From Streptomyces sp. 1222.5 (GTDB lineage Bacteria > Actinomycetota > Actinomycetes > Streptomycetales > Streptomycetaceae), in the NCBI RefSeq assembly GCF_900105245.1, contig NZ_FNSZ01000002.1, forward strand, positions 1 to 64,000: a stretch of DNA of 64,000 nucleotides. The letters are read 5' to 3'. Position 1 is the stretch's first letter. Each line of letters opens with the position of its first letter. The notes beneath the pieces were generated by a model, which did no database searches, was not told the DNA's origin, and saw only the letters and a program-made list of their open reading frames with translations. Made by a program: the position numbers and the translations under genes. Shown one piece after another: positions 52,395-61,938 of the stretch.

Positions 52395-53764
52395 GCGGCC
52401 ACCGCTGTCGTGGCCGAGGCCCATGCCCGCAGGCGTGTCCGGTCGTGCTTACCGCTGCCCGTGCGGGGCAGTGCGTCCAGGACGCGGACGGTGCGGGGGC
52501 GGGCGTGCGGGGGCAGGTGACGCCGGCACGCTTCGGCGACCCGGCCGGCCACGGCCGCGTGGTCGGCGTCGGAGCTCTCGACGAACGCCCAGACGGCGTC
52601 GCCGCGGTCGCCGCGCCGGACGCCGACGACGGCGGCGTCCACGACGCCGGCCGCGGCCCGCACCGCGTCCTCGACGACGGTGGGGGCGACGGTCTCGCCG
52701 TGCACCACGAGGATCTCCTTGATCCGGCCTCCCACCGTCAGCCAGCCGTCGGCCGTGACCGTGCCGGTGTCGCCGGTGCGCAGCCAGCCGTCGGCGGTGA
52801 ACGCGCCTCGGTCGAGGCCGCCGGTGGCCGGGTCGAGGTAGCCCAGCATCAGGCCGGGGCTCGCGATCTCGATCTCGCGCCGCGGCCCCGCGACGCGGGC
52901 CCGGACTCCGTCGAGGAGGCGGCCCACGGTGCCGGGCCGCAGGTCGCCCGGGGCGTTGAGGGCGACGTTGGGACCGGCCTCACTGAGTCCGTACCCGTCG
53001 TGCAGCGGTGCCCCGGTGACCGCCAGGAAGTCGTCGTACAGGCCGGGGGTCAGCACGTCGCCCCCGCAGCCGCGGATCCGCAGGCCGGCCAGCAGCCGGG
53101 CGGACTCGCCGTCCCGGGCGGCCTCGGCGGCGAGCATCCGGTACATGGTGGGGACGCCGTCCAGGGAGGTGATGCCGTCGGTGGCGAGCCGGGTCAGCGT
53201 GCCGCGCAGGTGGAAACCCGACTCGGCGTACAGATGGGCGCCGGTGGTGCGCCACACCCGCAGCACACTGTGCCCGTAGGCGTGCCGCAGCGGCAGCGGG
53301 AGCAGCAGCCGGTCCTGTGCCGTGATGCCCATCCGGGCGGCGGTGGCGCGGCCCTGGTGGGCGAGGGCGCCGGCCGGGAGGGCGACCGCCTTGGGGTCGC
53401 CCGAGCTGCCGGAGGTCCAGAAGACGGCCGCGGTCTCCTCGGGCAGAGCCAGCGGGCGGGTGCGCGCCACGACGAGGGGTTCGCCCGAGGCGGTGGCGTG
53501 GACGGCCGCGGCCGCGGCGATCCGCCGGGCGGGGGCCGCCCCGTCGAGGAGCAGCGGCGCGCCGGCGGCGTCGGCGGCGAGTGCGGTGACGACGGCGGTG
53601 AGCGGGTGGTCGGAGGCGAGGGCGGCGGCGCGGCCGGGCCCCGCTCCCGCCGCGGTGAGGCGGCGGGCGGTGCGGTCGACGAGCCGGGCCAGGTGTGCGG
53701 CCGGGACGTGCTGCCCGTCGACGGTCAGGCGCGGGGCCGCGGCCCCGCCGGGGCGGGCGGTCAC
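52391..53764 (-). CDS. AMP-dependent acyl ligase
   Basis: 457 aa. FWTSGSSGDPKAVALP (A3), DGYGLSEAGPNVALN (A5), LRTGDTGTVTADGW (A7), GRIKEILVVHGE (A8), and Lys in RTGSGKHDRTRL. Activates a carboxylic acid as acyl-AMP, then CoA or carrier. GTG start; N-terminal domain a little short of a typical acyl-CoA synthetase. Confidence 0.9.
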   Translation of the reverse strand: MTARPGGAAAPRLTVDGQHVPAAHLARLVDRTARRLTAAGAGPGRAAALASDHPLTAVVTALAADAAGAPLLLDGAAPARRIAAAAAVHATASGEPLVVARTRPLALPEETAAVFWTSGSSGDPKAVALPAGALAHQGRATAARMGITAQDRLLLPLPLRHAYGHSVLRVWRTTGAHLYAESGFHLRGTLTRLATDGITSLDGVPTMYRMLAAEAARDGESARLLAGLRIRGCGGDVLTPGLYDDFLAVTGAPLHDGYGLSEAGPNVALNAPGDLRPGTVGRLLDGVRARVAGPRREIEIASPGLMLGYLDPATGGLDRGAFTADGWLRTGDTGTVTADGWLTVGGRIKEILVVHGETVAPTVVEDAVRAAAGVVDAAVVGVRRGDRGDAVWAFVESSDADHAAVAGRVAEACRRHLPPHARPRTVRVLDALPRTGSGKHDRTRLRAWASATTAVAA

Positions 53765-55464
53765 GCGGCGGCTCCGGCGGGCGGGCCGGCGTCGAACACC
53801 CGGCGGACGCCGACGGGGACGTCGTCGTCGCGGACCGGGACGGTGATGACGGTCGTCCGGCCCTCGGCGTGGGCCTTGGCCGCGTCGTCGAGGGCGGCGG
53901 CGAGTTCGGCGGTGGTGGTGCAGCGCGCGGTGAGACCGCCGAGGGCGCGGACGGTGGCGTCGGTGTACGCGGGTGCGGTGAACCGGGTGAGGGTGTCGGG
54001 TGCGCCTTCCTCGGCGCGTACGAAGCGGGGCCAGCCGTAGCCGCGGTTGTCGAGCACCAGGACGGTCAGGCCCAGGTTCAGTTCGGTGGCCGTCGGCAGG
54101 GCGGCGAGGCCCATCTCGAAGGCGCCGTCGCCGCAGACCAGGACCGTGCGCCGGGTGCGGTCGGCGAGGGCGGCGCCGACGGCGGCCGGCAGGCCGAAGC
54201 CGACCATCGTCTGCTCGCCGGGGGTGATGACCCGGGCGCCGTCGCCGACGGACACCACGGGGTGGTGGTAGCCCCACATGTCGTGCAGTCCGTTCTCCTG
54301 CACGAGGGTCGCCCCGCGGGTCACGGACTCCTGGAGCAGCCGCAGCGCCGTGGGCACGGTCAGGTCGGGACCGTCCACGGCGGTGTGGCGGGCGCGCATC
54401 CCGGCGCGTACGGCCGCGGTGTCGGCACGGCGGGCGGCGCCGGCGGCGGTCACCGCGGGCGCCTCGGCCACGACGGCGTCGGCGAGCTGGCCGGCCACCA
54501 GGGCGGCGTCGCCGAGCAGGGCCACCTCGGGTTCGGCCGCGGTGTGGAAGACGGCCGGGTCGACGTCGACGTGGATGAGCGTCTTGTCCTCGAGGCCGTC
54601 CCAGCCCATGCGGGCGGTCTCCTCCAGGCGGGAGCCGATCGCGAGGACGACGTCGGCCTCGCGGAGCAGCCGGTCCGCGGGGGGTGTGGTGTACAGGCCC
54701 ACCAGGCCGCAGGCCAGCGGGTGTTCCTCGTCGACGAGGCCGCGTCCGGCGGCGGTGGTGAACAGCGGCGCGGCCAGCAGTTCCGCCAGCCGCCGTACGG
54801 CGGGACCCGCACCGGCGGGTTTGCAGCCGCCGCCGGCGACGACGACGGGCAGCCGGGCCCCGGTGAGCAGCCGGGCGGCGCGGCGTACCTCCTCGGCGTC
54901 GGCGGCGAAGCGCAGGCGGCGTACCGGCGGGGCGGGCCGCCGCTCGGGGGCGGGGGCGCGCAGCACCTCGTCGGCGATCTCCACCAGGACCACGCCGGGG
55001 CCGCCGTTGACGGCGAGGTGGACGGCCCGGCGCAGCGCCCAGGTCAGCTGCCGCGGGTCCTCGACGAGGAAGTCCCACTTCGTCAGCGGCCGGGCCATGG
55101 CCGCCTGGTCGGTGTGCTGGAAGCCGCCGCGGCCGATGCCGAGGGCGGGTACGCGGGTGGTGACGACGACGACGGGGGCGCCCAGCGAGGAGGCCTCCAG
55201 CAGGCCGGTGAGGGCGTTGGCGAAGCTGGGTCCGGAGTTGACGGCGAGGACGGCGGGCCGGCCGGAGACGGCCGCGTGGCCGATGGCGGCGCAGGCGCCG
55301 GCCCGCTGGTCGCGCACGCCCAGGACGCGCAGTCCGGGGGTGGTGCGCGCAGCGTCCATCAGTCCGGGTTCGTCGGAGGGCAGCCCGACGACGATGTCGC
55401 ATCCGGCGTCCGCGAGAGTGCCGGCGACGACGTGCCAGGGGTGGTGGTCGGGGGTCGCGCTCAC
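53761..55464 (-). CDS. thiamine-diphosphate-dependent enzyme, acetolactate-synthase-like
   Basis: 567 aa. Three-domain layout; TPP/Mg site VCGDGAFEMGLAALPTATEL, NRGYGWPRF. The usual catalytic Glu of the N-terminal domain (R-H-E-Q) reads R-D-Q-R, giving Gln53. This suggests modified chemistry, as in glyoxylate carboligase. It would condense or decarboxylate a 2-oxoacid. GTG start after GAGGAGC. Overlaps both neighbours by four bases. Confidence 0.85.
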   Translation of the reverse strand: MSATPDHHPWHVVAGTLADAGCDIVVGLPSDEPGLMDAARTTPGLRVLGVRDQRAGACAAIGHAAVSGRPAVLAVNSGPSFANALTGLLEASSLGAPVVVVTTRVPALGIGRGGFQHTDQAAMARPLTKWDFLVEDPRQLTWALRRAVHLAVNGGPGVVLVEIADEVLRAPAPERRPAPPVRRLRFAADAEEVRRAARLLTGARLPVVVAGGGCKPAGAGPAVRRLAELLAAPLFTTAAGRGLVDEEHPLACGLVGLYTTPPADRLLREADVVLAIGSRLEETARMGWDGLEDKTLIHVDVDPAVFHTAAEPEVALLGDAALVAGQLADAVVAEAPAVTAAGAARRADTAAVRAGMRARHTAVDGPDLTVPTALRLLQESVTRGATLVQENGLHDMWGYHHPVVSVGDGARVITPGEQTMVGFGLPAAVGAALADRTRRTVLVCGDGAFEMGLAALPTATELNLGLTVLVLDNRGYGWPRFVRAEEGAPDTLTRFTAPAYTDATVRALGGLTARCTTTAELAAALDDAAKAHAEGRTTVITVPVRDDDVPVGVRRVFDAGPPAGAAA

Positions 55465-56243
55465 TGCTGATGCTCCTCGGCTGGGTCGTGGGGGCACGGA
55501 CGGAGGTGGGCGCGCAGGACGGCGCTGCGGCGGCGGGTCTCGGCATCGAGCCCGGCGGCGGCGTCCGCAGGTGCGGGAGTTCCGAAGGGCGACGGCGGCG
55601 CACCGTCGGGTCGCGGGGGTCGTGTGGTGGCGCGGCGGACGCGGGCGGCCACGGCCCAGAAGGCGCCCGTGTCGGGGCGCCGCAGGACCTCGCAGAGGTA
55701 GACGGCGGGGGCCCGGCCGGCGGCCAGGGCTCGGGCGAAGCGGAGGGCGGCGGTGCCGTCGCCGGCGGGTTCGGCGATGACGTAGCCGGGTCCGCGCCAG
55801 CCGGTCATTTCTGTGAACCGGCGCAGCAGGCCGGACGGTTCGAGTCCGACGGAGTCGGCGGGGCGCAGGCGGCGGGCGGGGTCGTCGCAGTGGGCAGCGA
55901 AGGAGCCGGCGGCGTGGACGCTGTAGTCCCCGGCGGAGAGGACGACCGGCACCCGCGTCCCCGGGGCCGCGCCCTGGTGCAGCGCGGCGAGCGCCTCGCC
56001 GACCGCGTCGACGGCCTCCGGATCGGCGGCCAGCCGCCGGGCCCCGGTGGCGCGTGGCGGAGGTGGATCTCCGACGCCCCGCCCGCGGACGACCGGGGGG
56101 TCCACGACGACATGTGCCGGGGCGGCCGGCGGGAACGGTACGGCGCTGCCCCGGGTCACAGACGCGGTGGGCGCGGCAGGCTCCCGGACCGCGGCCGGTA
56201 CGACGCGTTCCCGGGCCGCCGGCGGGGCCGGGGCCGCGCTCAC
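55461..56243 (-). CDS. ketosynthase-like protein lacking the active Cys
   Basis: 260 aa. Part of it follows the KS core: PSGLLRRFTEMTGWRGPGYV, then IAEPAGDGTAALRFARALAA in the nucleophile-elbow position, and GRAPAVYLCEV. The Cys is replaced (A-G-D-G), and the C-terminal KS half is absent. Pro-rich N-terminus (VSAAPAPPAA). Probably a structural or chain-length-factor-like partner of the KS at 51225. Confidence 0.6.
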   Translation of the reverse strand: MSAAPAPPAARERVVPAAVREPAAPTASVTRGSAVPFPPAAPAHVVVDPPVVRGRGVGDPPPPRATGARRLAADPEAVDAVGEALAALHQGAAPGTRVPVVLSAGDYSVHAAGSFAAHCDDPARRLRPADSVGLEPSGLLRRFTEMTGWRGPGYVIAEPAGDGTAALRFARALAAGRAPAVYLCEVLRRPDTGAFWAVAARVRRATTRPPRPDGAPPSPFGTPAPADAAAGLDAETRRRSAVLRAHLRPCPHDPAEEHQQ

Positions 56244-57511
56244 CGCCGGGTCCCGGCGGCGGCCTCGGCGGACAGCAGCAGGGGGCGCCCGGTGGCCGTG
56301 CCGTTGCGGTGCACGCTGCCGGCGAGGGGGCCGTAACCGCCGAAGGGCCGGTTGCCGTCCTCCACGTCGAAGGTGATGCGCTCCTCGCAGACGACGCTGG
56401 TCGCGATGCGTGTGGCGCCCGTGAGGGCGGGCTCTCCGAAGACGGAGACGTACATGCCGCGCGCCCGCTCCTCGGCGGAGTGCAGCCACCGGGTGATCTG
56501 CCGGGGGTCGTCGTACTCCATGGTGAGCACGACGGGGGAGAAGAACTCGGGCGGGTGGAAGGCGTCCTGCCAGGGCAGGTGCAGCAGGGTCGGCTCGACG
56601 ACGCCGCCGGTGAGGTCGACCCGGCCGCCGTGGACGGTGAACTCGCGGTACGCCGAAAGGAATTCCGCCGCGTCCTGCACGGCGTCCGGATAGATCAGCG
56701 GTGCCACCCGAGTGGCGGGGTCGCCGCGCTCGCCCACGCGGATCGTTGCGAGTGCTCCGGTAAGCCGGGGCAGGACCTCGCGGACGAGCGAGCGGTGGAC
56801 GAAGACGATGTCGGTGCACAGGCAGTCCTGGCCCGAGTTGTACAGCCGGGCGTCGAGCACGGTACGGCAGACCGCGTCGGGGTCCGCCCCGGGGCCGACG
56901 ACGAGCGGGTTGGGGCCGGAGCCGAAGGTGAGCAGTAGCGCGTCGCCGGGCAGTTCGGCCGCGACCGCGCGGCCGTTGTCCGGCTGCCCGGTGAAGACGA
57001 CGGCGTCGGAGCGGGCGCAGTCGGCGAGGAACCGCTTCTGCGAGACCGGTTCCATGACGATCCGTCCGGCGCCCGTGCCGCGCAGATGCGGGCCGAGGAT
57101 CTCGTGGACGGCCATGGCCGCCGGCGCGACCCGTGCGGAGGGCCGGATGCGGACCTCGTCGGTGTACAGCGAGGGGATGACGCCGAACAGGACGTAGGAG
57201 TAGAGCAGGTTGTTCGACGGCAGGAAGGTCGCGAGCCGGCCGAGCCGACGCGGCGCATTGCGCAGCAGCTCCCACGGTGCGCCGGAGAGAGCGCGCAACG
57301 AGCGGAAGAGTTCGTCGTTCGCGGCCTGGGCGGTGGCCACGCGGGTGAGGACGCCGTGCAATTCGTCCCGGTGCCGCAGGAGTGTGTCGACGAATCGAGG
57401 GACGACCGCGTCCGCCACGGCCGCGAACGGCCTCGGCGGGGCCGCCGGCCGGTCGTTCGATCTCATGGTCGGCGACGTGTCGCGCCCCGCCTCGATGACG
57501 CTGCTGTGCAT
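56240..57511 (-). CDS. aldehyde-dehydrogenase / LuxC-like acyl reductase
   Basis: 423 aa. RLATFLPSNNLLYSYVLFGV, VVFTGQPDNGRAVAAEL, catalytic Cys in NSGQDCLCTDIVFVH, EFFSPVVLTMEYDD and FGGYGPLAGSVHRNG. ALDH superfamily. The AMP ligase nearby suggests it reduces an acyl thioester to an aldehyde or the reverse. Start ATG 57511 with AAGGGGG. First gene of the leftward operon. Confidence 0.8.
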   Translation of the reverse strand: MHSSVIEAGRDTSPTMRSNDRPAAPPRPFAAVADAVVPRFVDTLLRHRDELHGVLTRVATAQAANDELFRSLRALSGAPWELLRNAPRRLGRLATFLPSNNLLYSYVLFGVIPSLYTDEVRIRPSARVAPAAMAVHEILGPHLRGTGAGRIVMEPVSQKRFLADCARSDAVVFTGQPDNGRAVAAELPGDALLLTFGSGPNPLVVGPGADPDAVCRTVLDARLYNSGQDCLCTDIVFVHRSLVREVLPRLTGALATIRVGERGDPATRVAPLIYPDAVQDAAEFLSAYREFTVHGGRVDLTGGVVEPTLLHLPWQDAFHPPEFFSPVVLTMEYDDPRQITRWLHSAEERARGMYVSVFGEPALTGATRIATSVVCEERITFDVEDGNRPFGGYGPLAGSVHRNGTATGRPLLLSAEAAAGTRR

Positions 57512-57762
57512 GCGCGTACCCCCTTGCACCTGCCCGTGACCTTCGGGCTCGATCAGGAAGCGTCTCCCGCCCGGACGGCCTCGCGCATCTCGGTTCGTGC
57601 TCTCTTTCAGAGAAAGCGAACCCACTGAGCATTCTCGGAGAACGACCGCGGGTCAGCGGCCACTAGCATTCACGACTACACCGGTGCACAGCCCAGGGCG
57701 CCGAATTCCGTCGTTTACGCAAAAGCCTCGAAAATATTCTGTGAAGAGGAAGGAGAAACGCT
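57512..57762. promoter_or_regulatory. divergent promoter region
   Basis: 250 bases between the ALDH (leftward) and FkbH (rightward) operons, locally AT-richer (AAAATATTCTGTG near 57732). Promoters for both are expected; no operator recognised. Confidence 0.5.
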
Positions 57763-59898
57763 TTGTCCGCCAGTGAATTTCGTTTCAGCGTTTTCCTCTC
57801 CACGGTTGTTCTTGATTCGGGGATTCTGCTCGCCCATGGGCCGCGCCAGCAGCGGATCGTGCTGGACGCTGCGTGGGAGCGCTGCGTGCGCGACCTGTCG
57901 GGCACGGTGTTCGGGCCGGAGGCTTTCGCGGATCTCGCTCCGAACCGTGCGGCCGCCCCGGGTGTCCTGCAGGCGCTGAGGGAGCGGCACCTGATCGTGC
58001 CGGAGGGCTGCGACGAGGAGGCCGCGCTGAGGGCCTCGTTCACGGACCGGCCGGAGAGCTCCGGCCATGACCCGGCGGCGGCCGCTGCCGGGTCATGGCC
58101 GGTCACCCGCTACGGGCTGCCCCCGCGCCTGTCCGACACCGCCGCAGCCGCCGCGGGGGCCGGGGAGGCGGTGCGCGTGCTGTTGATCGGCGGCTGCGTC
58201 ACGCAGTTCACCGAGGAGCCGCTGCACGCCCTGGGCCGCGAACTGGGTCTCGACGTGCGCATCGAGCACCTGTGGCCGGGGCCCTCGGCGGGCCTCGCCC
58301 GTGCGGTGCGACGGTCGCGTCCCGATGTCACGGTCTACCAGCCCGGTGTCCAGCCGTTCCTGACGGGCCTGTTCGACGGCGCGCACACCTGCGACGACGA
58401 GGAGCGGGCGCACCGGCTGGCGCTGATGAAGAACGCGCTGACCCTGGCCGTCCGCGCCCTGGCGGACGCGCTGGAGGGCTCGCTGGGCCTGGTCCACAAC
58501 ATCGCCCCGCCGGCGCTGTCGCCGTTCGGCCGGTACGACTTCGCCGAGGAGTACGGTCTGCGGCGCCTGGTCGCCGAGCTGAACCAGCACATCGACCGGT
58601 GCGTGCGCAGCCACCCCCACTTGATGGTCGTCGACGAGGAACGGCTCGTCGCCCGGTACGGCGCCGCCGCGCTCTTCGACGACCTCGTGTTCCCCTTCGG
58701 CCACCACGGCGGCTCGGTCGATCCGGGCGACGAGCGCCCGCACCAGTTGCCCGCGCTCGGCCGTGCCCTGGCCGGCGAGTACCTGGCCTGTCTGCGGGCC
58801 CACCGCGGTACCGGCCGGATCAAGCTGGTCGTGACCGACCTGGACGGCACGCTGTGGCCGGGCATCGCCGCCGACGACGGCTTCGACTGGGTCGACGGCG
58901 ACGCCACCAGCCGCTGGCTGCACGTCGGCCTGCACCAGGCGCTGTCCGTGCTCAAGAGCCGGGGCGTGCTCCTCGCCACGTGCAGCAAGGGCGACGCGCA
59001 CGCCACCCTGGGTGTGTGGGAGGAGGCGGGCGGCCGGCTGCCGCTCGCTCCCGGCGACTTCGTGCTGCACCGCATCAACTGGCGGCCCAAGTCGGAGAAT
59101 ATTGCCGACCTGTGCGCCCGCCTCGGTTTCACCCCCGACCAGGTCCTCTTCCTGGACGACAACCCCGTCGAGCGGGCCGAGGCGGCCGCCGCGCTGCCCG
59201 GCCTGCACATCGCTGAAGGGCCCGTGCACGGCTTCCGCGAGCTGCTGCTGACCAGCGCCGCTCTGGAAGCGGGCCGGCGCACCGAGGAGGCGGCGCGGCG
59301 CACCGACACCACACGGGCGATGCTGCGCCGCGAGGAGCTGCGCTCCGGCCTGGACCGGGACGCTTTCCTGCGCTCCCTGGACGTCCGGGTGCGGGTGGCG
59401 GAGGCCGGGCCGGAGCACCTGGCGCGGGCGGCCGAACTCTTCAACCGGACCAACCAGTTCACGACGACGGCCTGGCGTACGGGCCCGGAGGAACTGCGGC
59501 GTGTCCTCGCCGAACCGGGGACGCGGCTGCATGTCGCGCACGTGTCCGACCGGTTCGGTGACTACGGCCTGACCGGCGCCTGCCTGGTGCGGGGCGGGAC
59601 AGTGACGGCGTTCGCGCTGAGCTGCCGGGTGATCGGCCTCGACGTCGCGGTGCCGTTCCTGGTCGCCGCTCTCGAGGACGGTGCCGGCGGGCGGCGCGCG
59701 GCTCTGGCCGGGCTGGCCGGCCGGATCGTCGTCACGGACCGCAATACCCCGGCGCGGGAGCTGTTCCTGGACGCCGGGTTCGGTGCGGCGGGGGACGACG
59801 GCCTGCATGTGCTGGCCGATCCCGGGCGGCTGCCCGAGCTGTCCGCCCTGCCCGTCGCCGTGCTGTCCGCGGCCGCGGCCGGTCCGGGTGGGCCGTGA
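57763..59898 (+). CDS. FkbH-like HAD-superfamily enzyme
   Basis: 711 aa. N-terminal 80 residues (SEFRFSVFLSTVVLDSGILL; VLQALRERHLIVPEG) form a small domain, possibly PqqD/RRE-like. HAD-IIIC domain: LVVTDLDGTLWPG, ATCSKGDAHATLGVWEEAG, LFLDDNPVERAEAAAALPG; a GNAT-like C-terminus (NQFTTTAWRTGPEELRRVL). FkbH loads glyceryl units from 1,3-bisphosphoglycerate onto carriers. TTG start with AAGGAG seven bases upstream. First gene of the right-end operon. Confidence 0.85.
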   Translation: MSASEFRFSVFLSTVVLDSGILLAHGPRQQRIVLDAAWERCVRDLSGTVFGPEAFADLAPNRAAAPGVLQALRERHLIVPEGCDEEAALRASFTDRPESSGHDPAAAAAGSWPVTRYGLPPRLSDTAAAAAGAGEAVRVLLIGGCVTQFTEEPLHALGRELGLDVRIEHLWPGPSAGLARAVRRSRPDVTVYQPGVQPFLTGLFDGAHTCDDEERAHRLALMKNALTLAVRALADALEGSLGLVHNIAPPALSPFGRYDFAEEYGLRRLVAELNQHIDRCVRSHPHLMVVDEERLVARYGAAALFDDLVFPFGHHGGSVDPGDERPHQLPALGRALAGEYLACLRAHRGTGRIKLVVTDLDGTLWPGIAADDGFDWVDGDATSRWLHVGLHQALSVLKSRGVLLATCSKGDAHATLGVWEEAGGRLPLAPGDFVLHRINWRPKSENIADLCARLGFTPDQVLFLDDNPVERAEAAAALPGLHIAEGPVHGFRELLLTSAALEAGRRTEEAARRTDTTRAMLRREELRSGLDRDAFLRSLDVRVRVAEAGPEHLARAAELFNRTNQFTTTAWRTGPEELRRVLAEPGTRLHVAHVSDRFGDYGLTGACLVRGGTVTAFALSCRVIGLDVAVPFLVAALEDGAGGRRAALAGLAGRIVVTDRNTPARELFLDAGFGAAGDDGLHVLADPGRLPELSALPVAVLSAAAAGPGGP

Positions 59899-59957
59899 GC
59901 GGCGCCGGCGGAACGCCGCCACCGCAGACCGAGACAGTCATCACTAGGGGGAGAACC

Positions 59958-61070
59958 GTGCGAGCAGTGGTCACCGGCGGTGCGGGTTTCGTCGGATCGC
60001 ATCTGTGCGAGCGGCTTCTGTCCCGCGGCGACGACGTCGTCTGCGTGGACGACCTGTCCACGGGCCGCGCCGGCAACGTCGCGCACCTGCTCGACCACCC
60101 CGGTTTCCGCTTCGTGCACCAGGACGTGACCGAGGGCCTGGAGGTCTCCGGCCGGGTCGATGCGGTGTACCACCTGGCCTCCCCTGCCTCGCCCCGCGAC
60201 TACCTGCGGCTGCCGGTGGAGACCCTGCTGGTGGGCTCGTACGGCACCCGCAACGCTCTGGAGCTGGCCCGTCGTCACGGCGCCGCGTTCCTGCTGACGT
60301 CCACCTCCGAGGTGTACGGCGACCCTCTGGTGCACCCGCAGCCCGAGAGCTACTGGGGCAACGTCAACCCGGTCGGCCCGCGCTCCGTCTACGACGAGGC
60401 CAAGCGCTTCGGGGAGGCGCTGACCATGGCCTATCGGCGCACCCGCGGGGTGCGCACCACCATCGTGCGGATCTTCAACACCTACGGTCCGCGGATGCGC
60501 GCCGACGACGGCCGGGCCGTGCCCGCCTTCGTCACGCAGTCGCTGGCCGGTCTGCCGCTGACGGTCACCGGCGACGGAAGCCAGACCCGTTCGCTGTGCT
60601 ACGTGGACGACCTGGTGACGGGGCTCGTGCGGGCCTTGGAGGCGGGCGTTCCCGGTCCGGTCAACCTCGGTAACCCCGAGGAGGTGACCATGCGCCGACT
60701 CGCGCTGACGATCCGCGAGATCTGCGGGTCGTCGAGCGAGGTGACCTTCGTTCCGCGGCCGCAGGACGACCCGATGCTGCGCCGGCCGGACATCTCGGCC
60801 GCCCGCCGTGAGCTGGGCTGGGCGCCCGGGACCGCGCTCGCGGACGGTCTCGCGCGCACCGTCGCCTGGTTCCGGGAGGCCTCCGCGCCCGGTGCCCTTT
60901 CCCTTCCCGACCTCGTTCACTCCCGGCCCGTGCCGGCGCCGCCGACCCGGCGCCGGCGACCCGCAAGCTCCGGCCCGACCGCCGGACCCGACTCCCCCAG
61001 GAAGGGGGACACGATCCATGACCCAGCAGGAACGCTTCGCCGTCAGACGGCCGAGCGAGGTACCGCTTGA
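59958..61070 (+). CDS. NAD-dependent NDP-sugar epimerase/decarboxylase (UXS-like)
   Basis: 370 aa. VTGGAGFVGSHLCERLLSRG (NAD), LASPASPRDYLRLP (UDP-glucuronate decarboxylase signature), SVYDEAKRFGEALTMAY (catalytic Tyr/Lys), RIFNTYGPRM. It would supply an NDP-pentose for the GT2 enzyme. GTG start with GGGGGAG. A 50-residue Pro/Arg-rich tail overlaps the GNAT gene by 53 bases. Confidence 0.9.
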   Translation: MRAVVTGGAGFVGSHLCERLLSRGDDVVCVDDLSTGRAGNVAHLLDHPGFRFVHQDVTEGLEVSGRVDAVYHLASPASPRDYLRLPVETLLVGSYGTRNALELARRHGAAFLLTSTSEVYGDPLVHPQPESYWGNVNPVGPRSVYDEAKRFGEALTMAYRRTRGVRTTIVRIFNTYGPRMRADDGRAVPAFVTQSLAGLPLTVTGDGSQTRSLCYVDDLVTGLVRALEAGVPGPVNLGNPEEVTMRRLALTIREICGSSSEVTFVPRPQDDPMLRRPDISAARRELGWAPGTALADGLARTVAWFREASAPGALSLPDLVHSRPVPAPPTRRRRPASSGPTAGPDSPRKGDTIHDPAGTLRRQTAERGTA

Positions 61071-61938
61071 CCGCCTGGTCGACCTGGTACGCGCCTACGA
61101 GGAACACACCACGGGAGTGGCCGCCTGCACCCGGGAGGACATCCTCCTGGAGACCGGCCACCCCGGTTACGAGGACAACAGCTGGTGCCTGACCGGCCCC
61201 GACGGCCAGGTGTTCGCCTGGGCGGCGCTGACCGCGCGCGGCGACACCCTGGACGCCGCGCTGACCGTACGGCCCGGCCGGCACGCCGAGAGCGCGGCCC
61301 GCACCCTGCTGGCCCGGCTCCTGGACCGGGCGGACGAACTCACCGCCCAGCAGGGCGTGCGGTATGCCCTCACCGTCGGTGGCGTGCTGGGCGGTGACGC
61401 CGTGGTTCCGTCGGTGCTTCAGGAGGCGGGATTCAGCCCCGGTGCCACCGCGGGCCAGTACACGATCGACCTGACGCTGCCGCCGCTGCCGCCCGTGCTC
61501 CCCGACGGGGGAAGCATCCGGCAGGCCGGCCCGGACGATCTCGCCGCCTTGCACACGCTCCATCTGACCAGCCGGGCCAAGGGTCCCAAGACCGAGGATG
61601 CGGGCCTCTTCGATGCCCGCATACGGCGGTTGCTCGACTCCGGTGGTGCAGTACTGCTACTGGAGGTCACCGGCCGTCCGACCGGCTACGTCCTGACCCA
61701 GGCCGCCGAAAGCAAGGAGGGCCGTGTGCTGGAACTCGCGGTCGCTCCGGCATACCGCGGACTGGGCATCGGGTACGCCCTGCTCACCGCGGCACTCGCC
61801 GAACTGCGGGCCCTGGGCGCGGCCCGCGCCCGGGTCCTGCTGGACACGGGCGACTTGCATGACCCCGAGGCGCTCGGGCGCGTCCTCACCGTCCAGGCGG
61901 CACGGACCGTCACCCGTTTCCACCGCTTCGACGACTGA
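61018..61938 (+). CDS. GNAT-family acetyltransferase
   Basis: 306 aa, two GNAT-like halves. C-terminal half has LELAVAPAYRGLGIGYALLT (acetyl-CoA binding R-x-x-G-x-G) and PTGYVLTQAA; N-terminal half is degenerate. Mycothiol-synthase-like layout. May acylate the amine of the product or confer self-resistance. AGGAAGGGGG before ATG. Confidence 0.85.
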   Translation: MTQQERFAVRRPSEVPLDRLVDLVRAYEEHTTGVAACTREDILLETGHPGYEDNSWCLTGPDGQVFAWAALTARGDTLDAALTVRPGRHAESAARTLLARLLDRADELTAQQGVRYALTVGGVLGGDAVVPSVLQEAGFSPGATAGQYTIDLTLPPLPPVLPDGGSIRQAGPDDLAALHTLHLTSRAKGPKTEDAGLFDARIRRLLDSGGAVLLLEVTGRPTGYVLTQAAESKEGRVLELAVAPAYRGLGIGYALLTAALAELRALGAARARVLLDTGDLHDPEALGRVLTVQAARTVTRFHRFDD

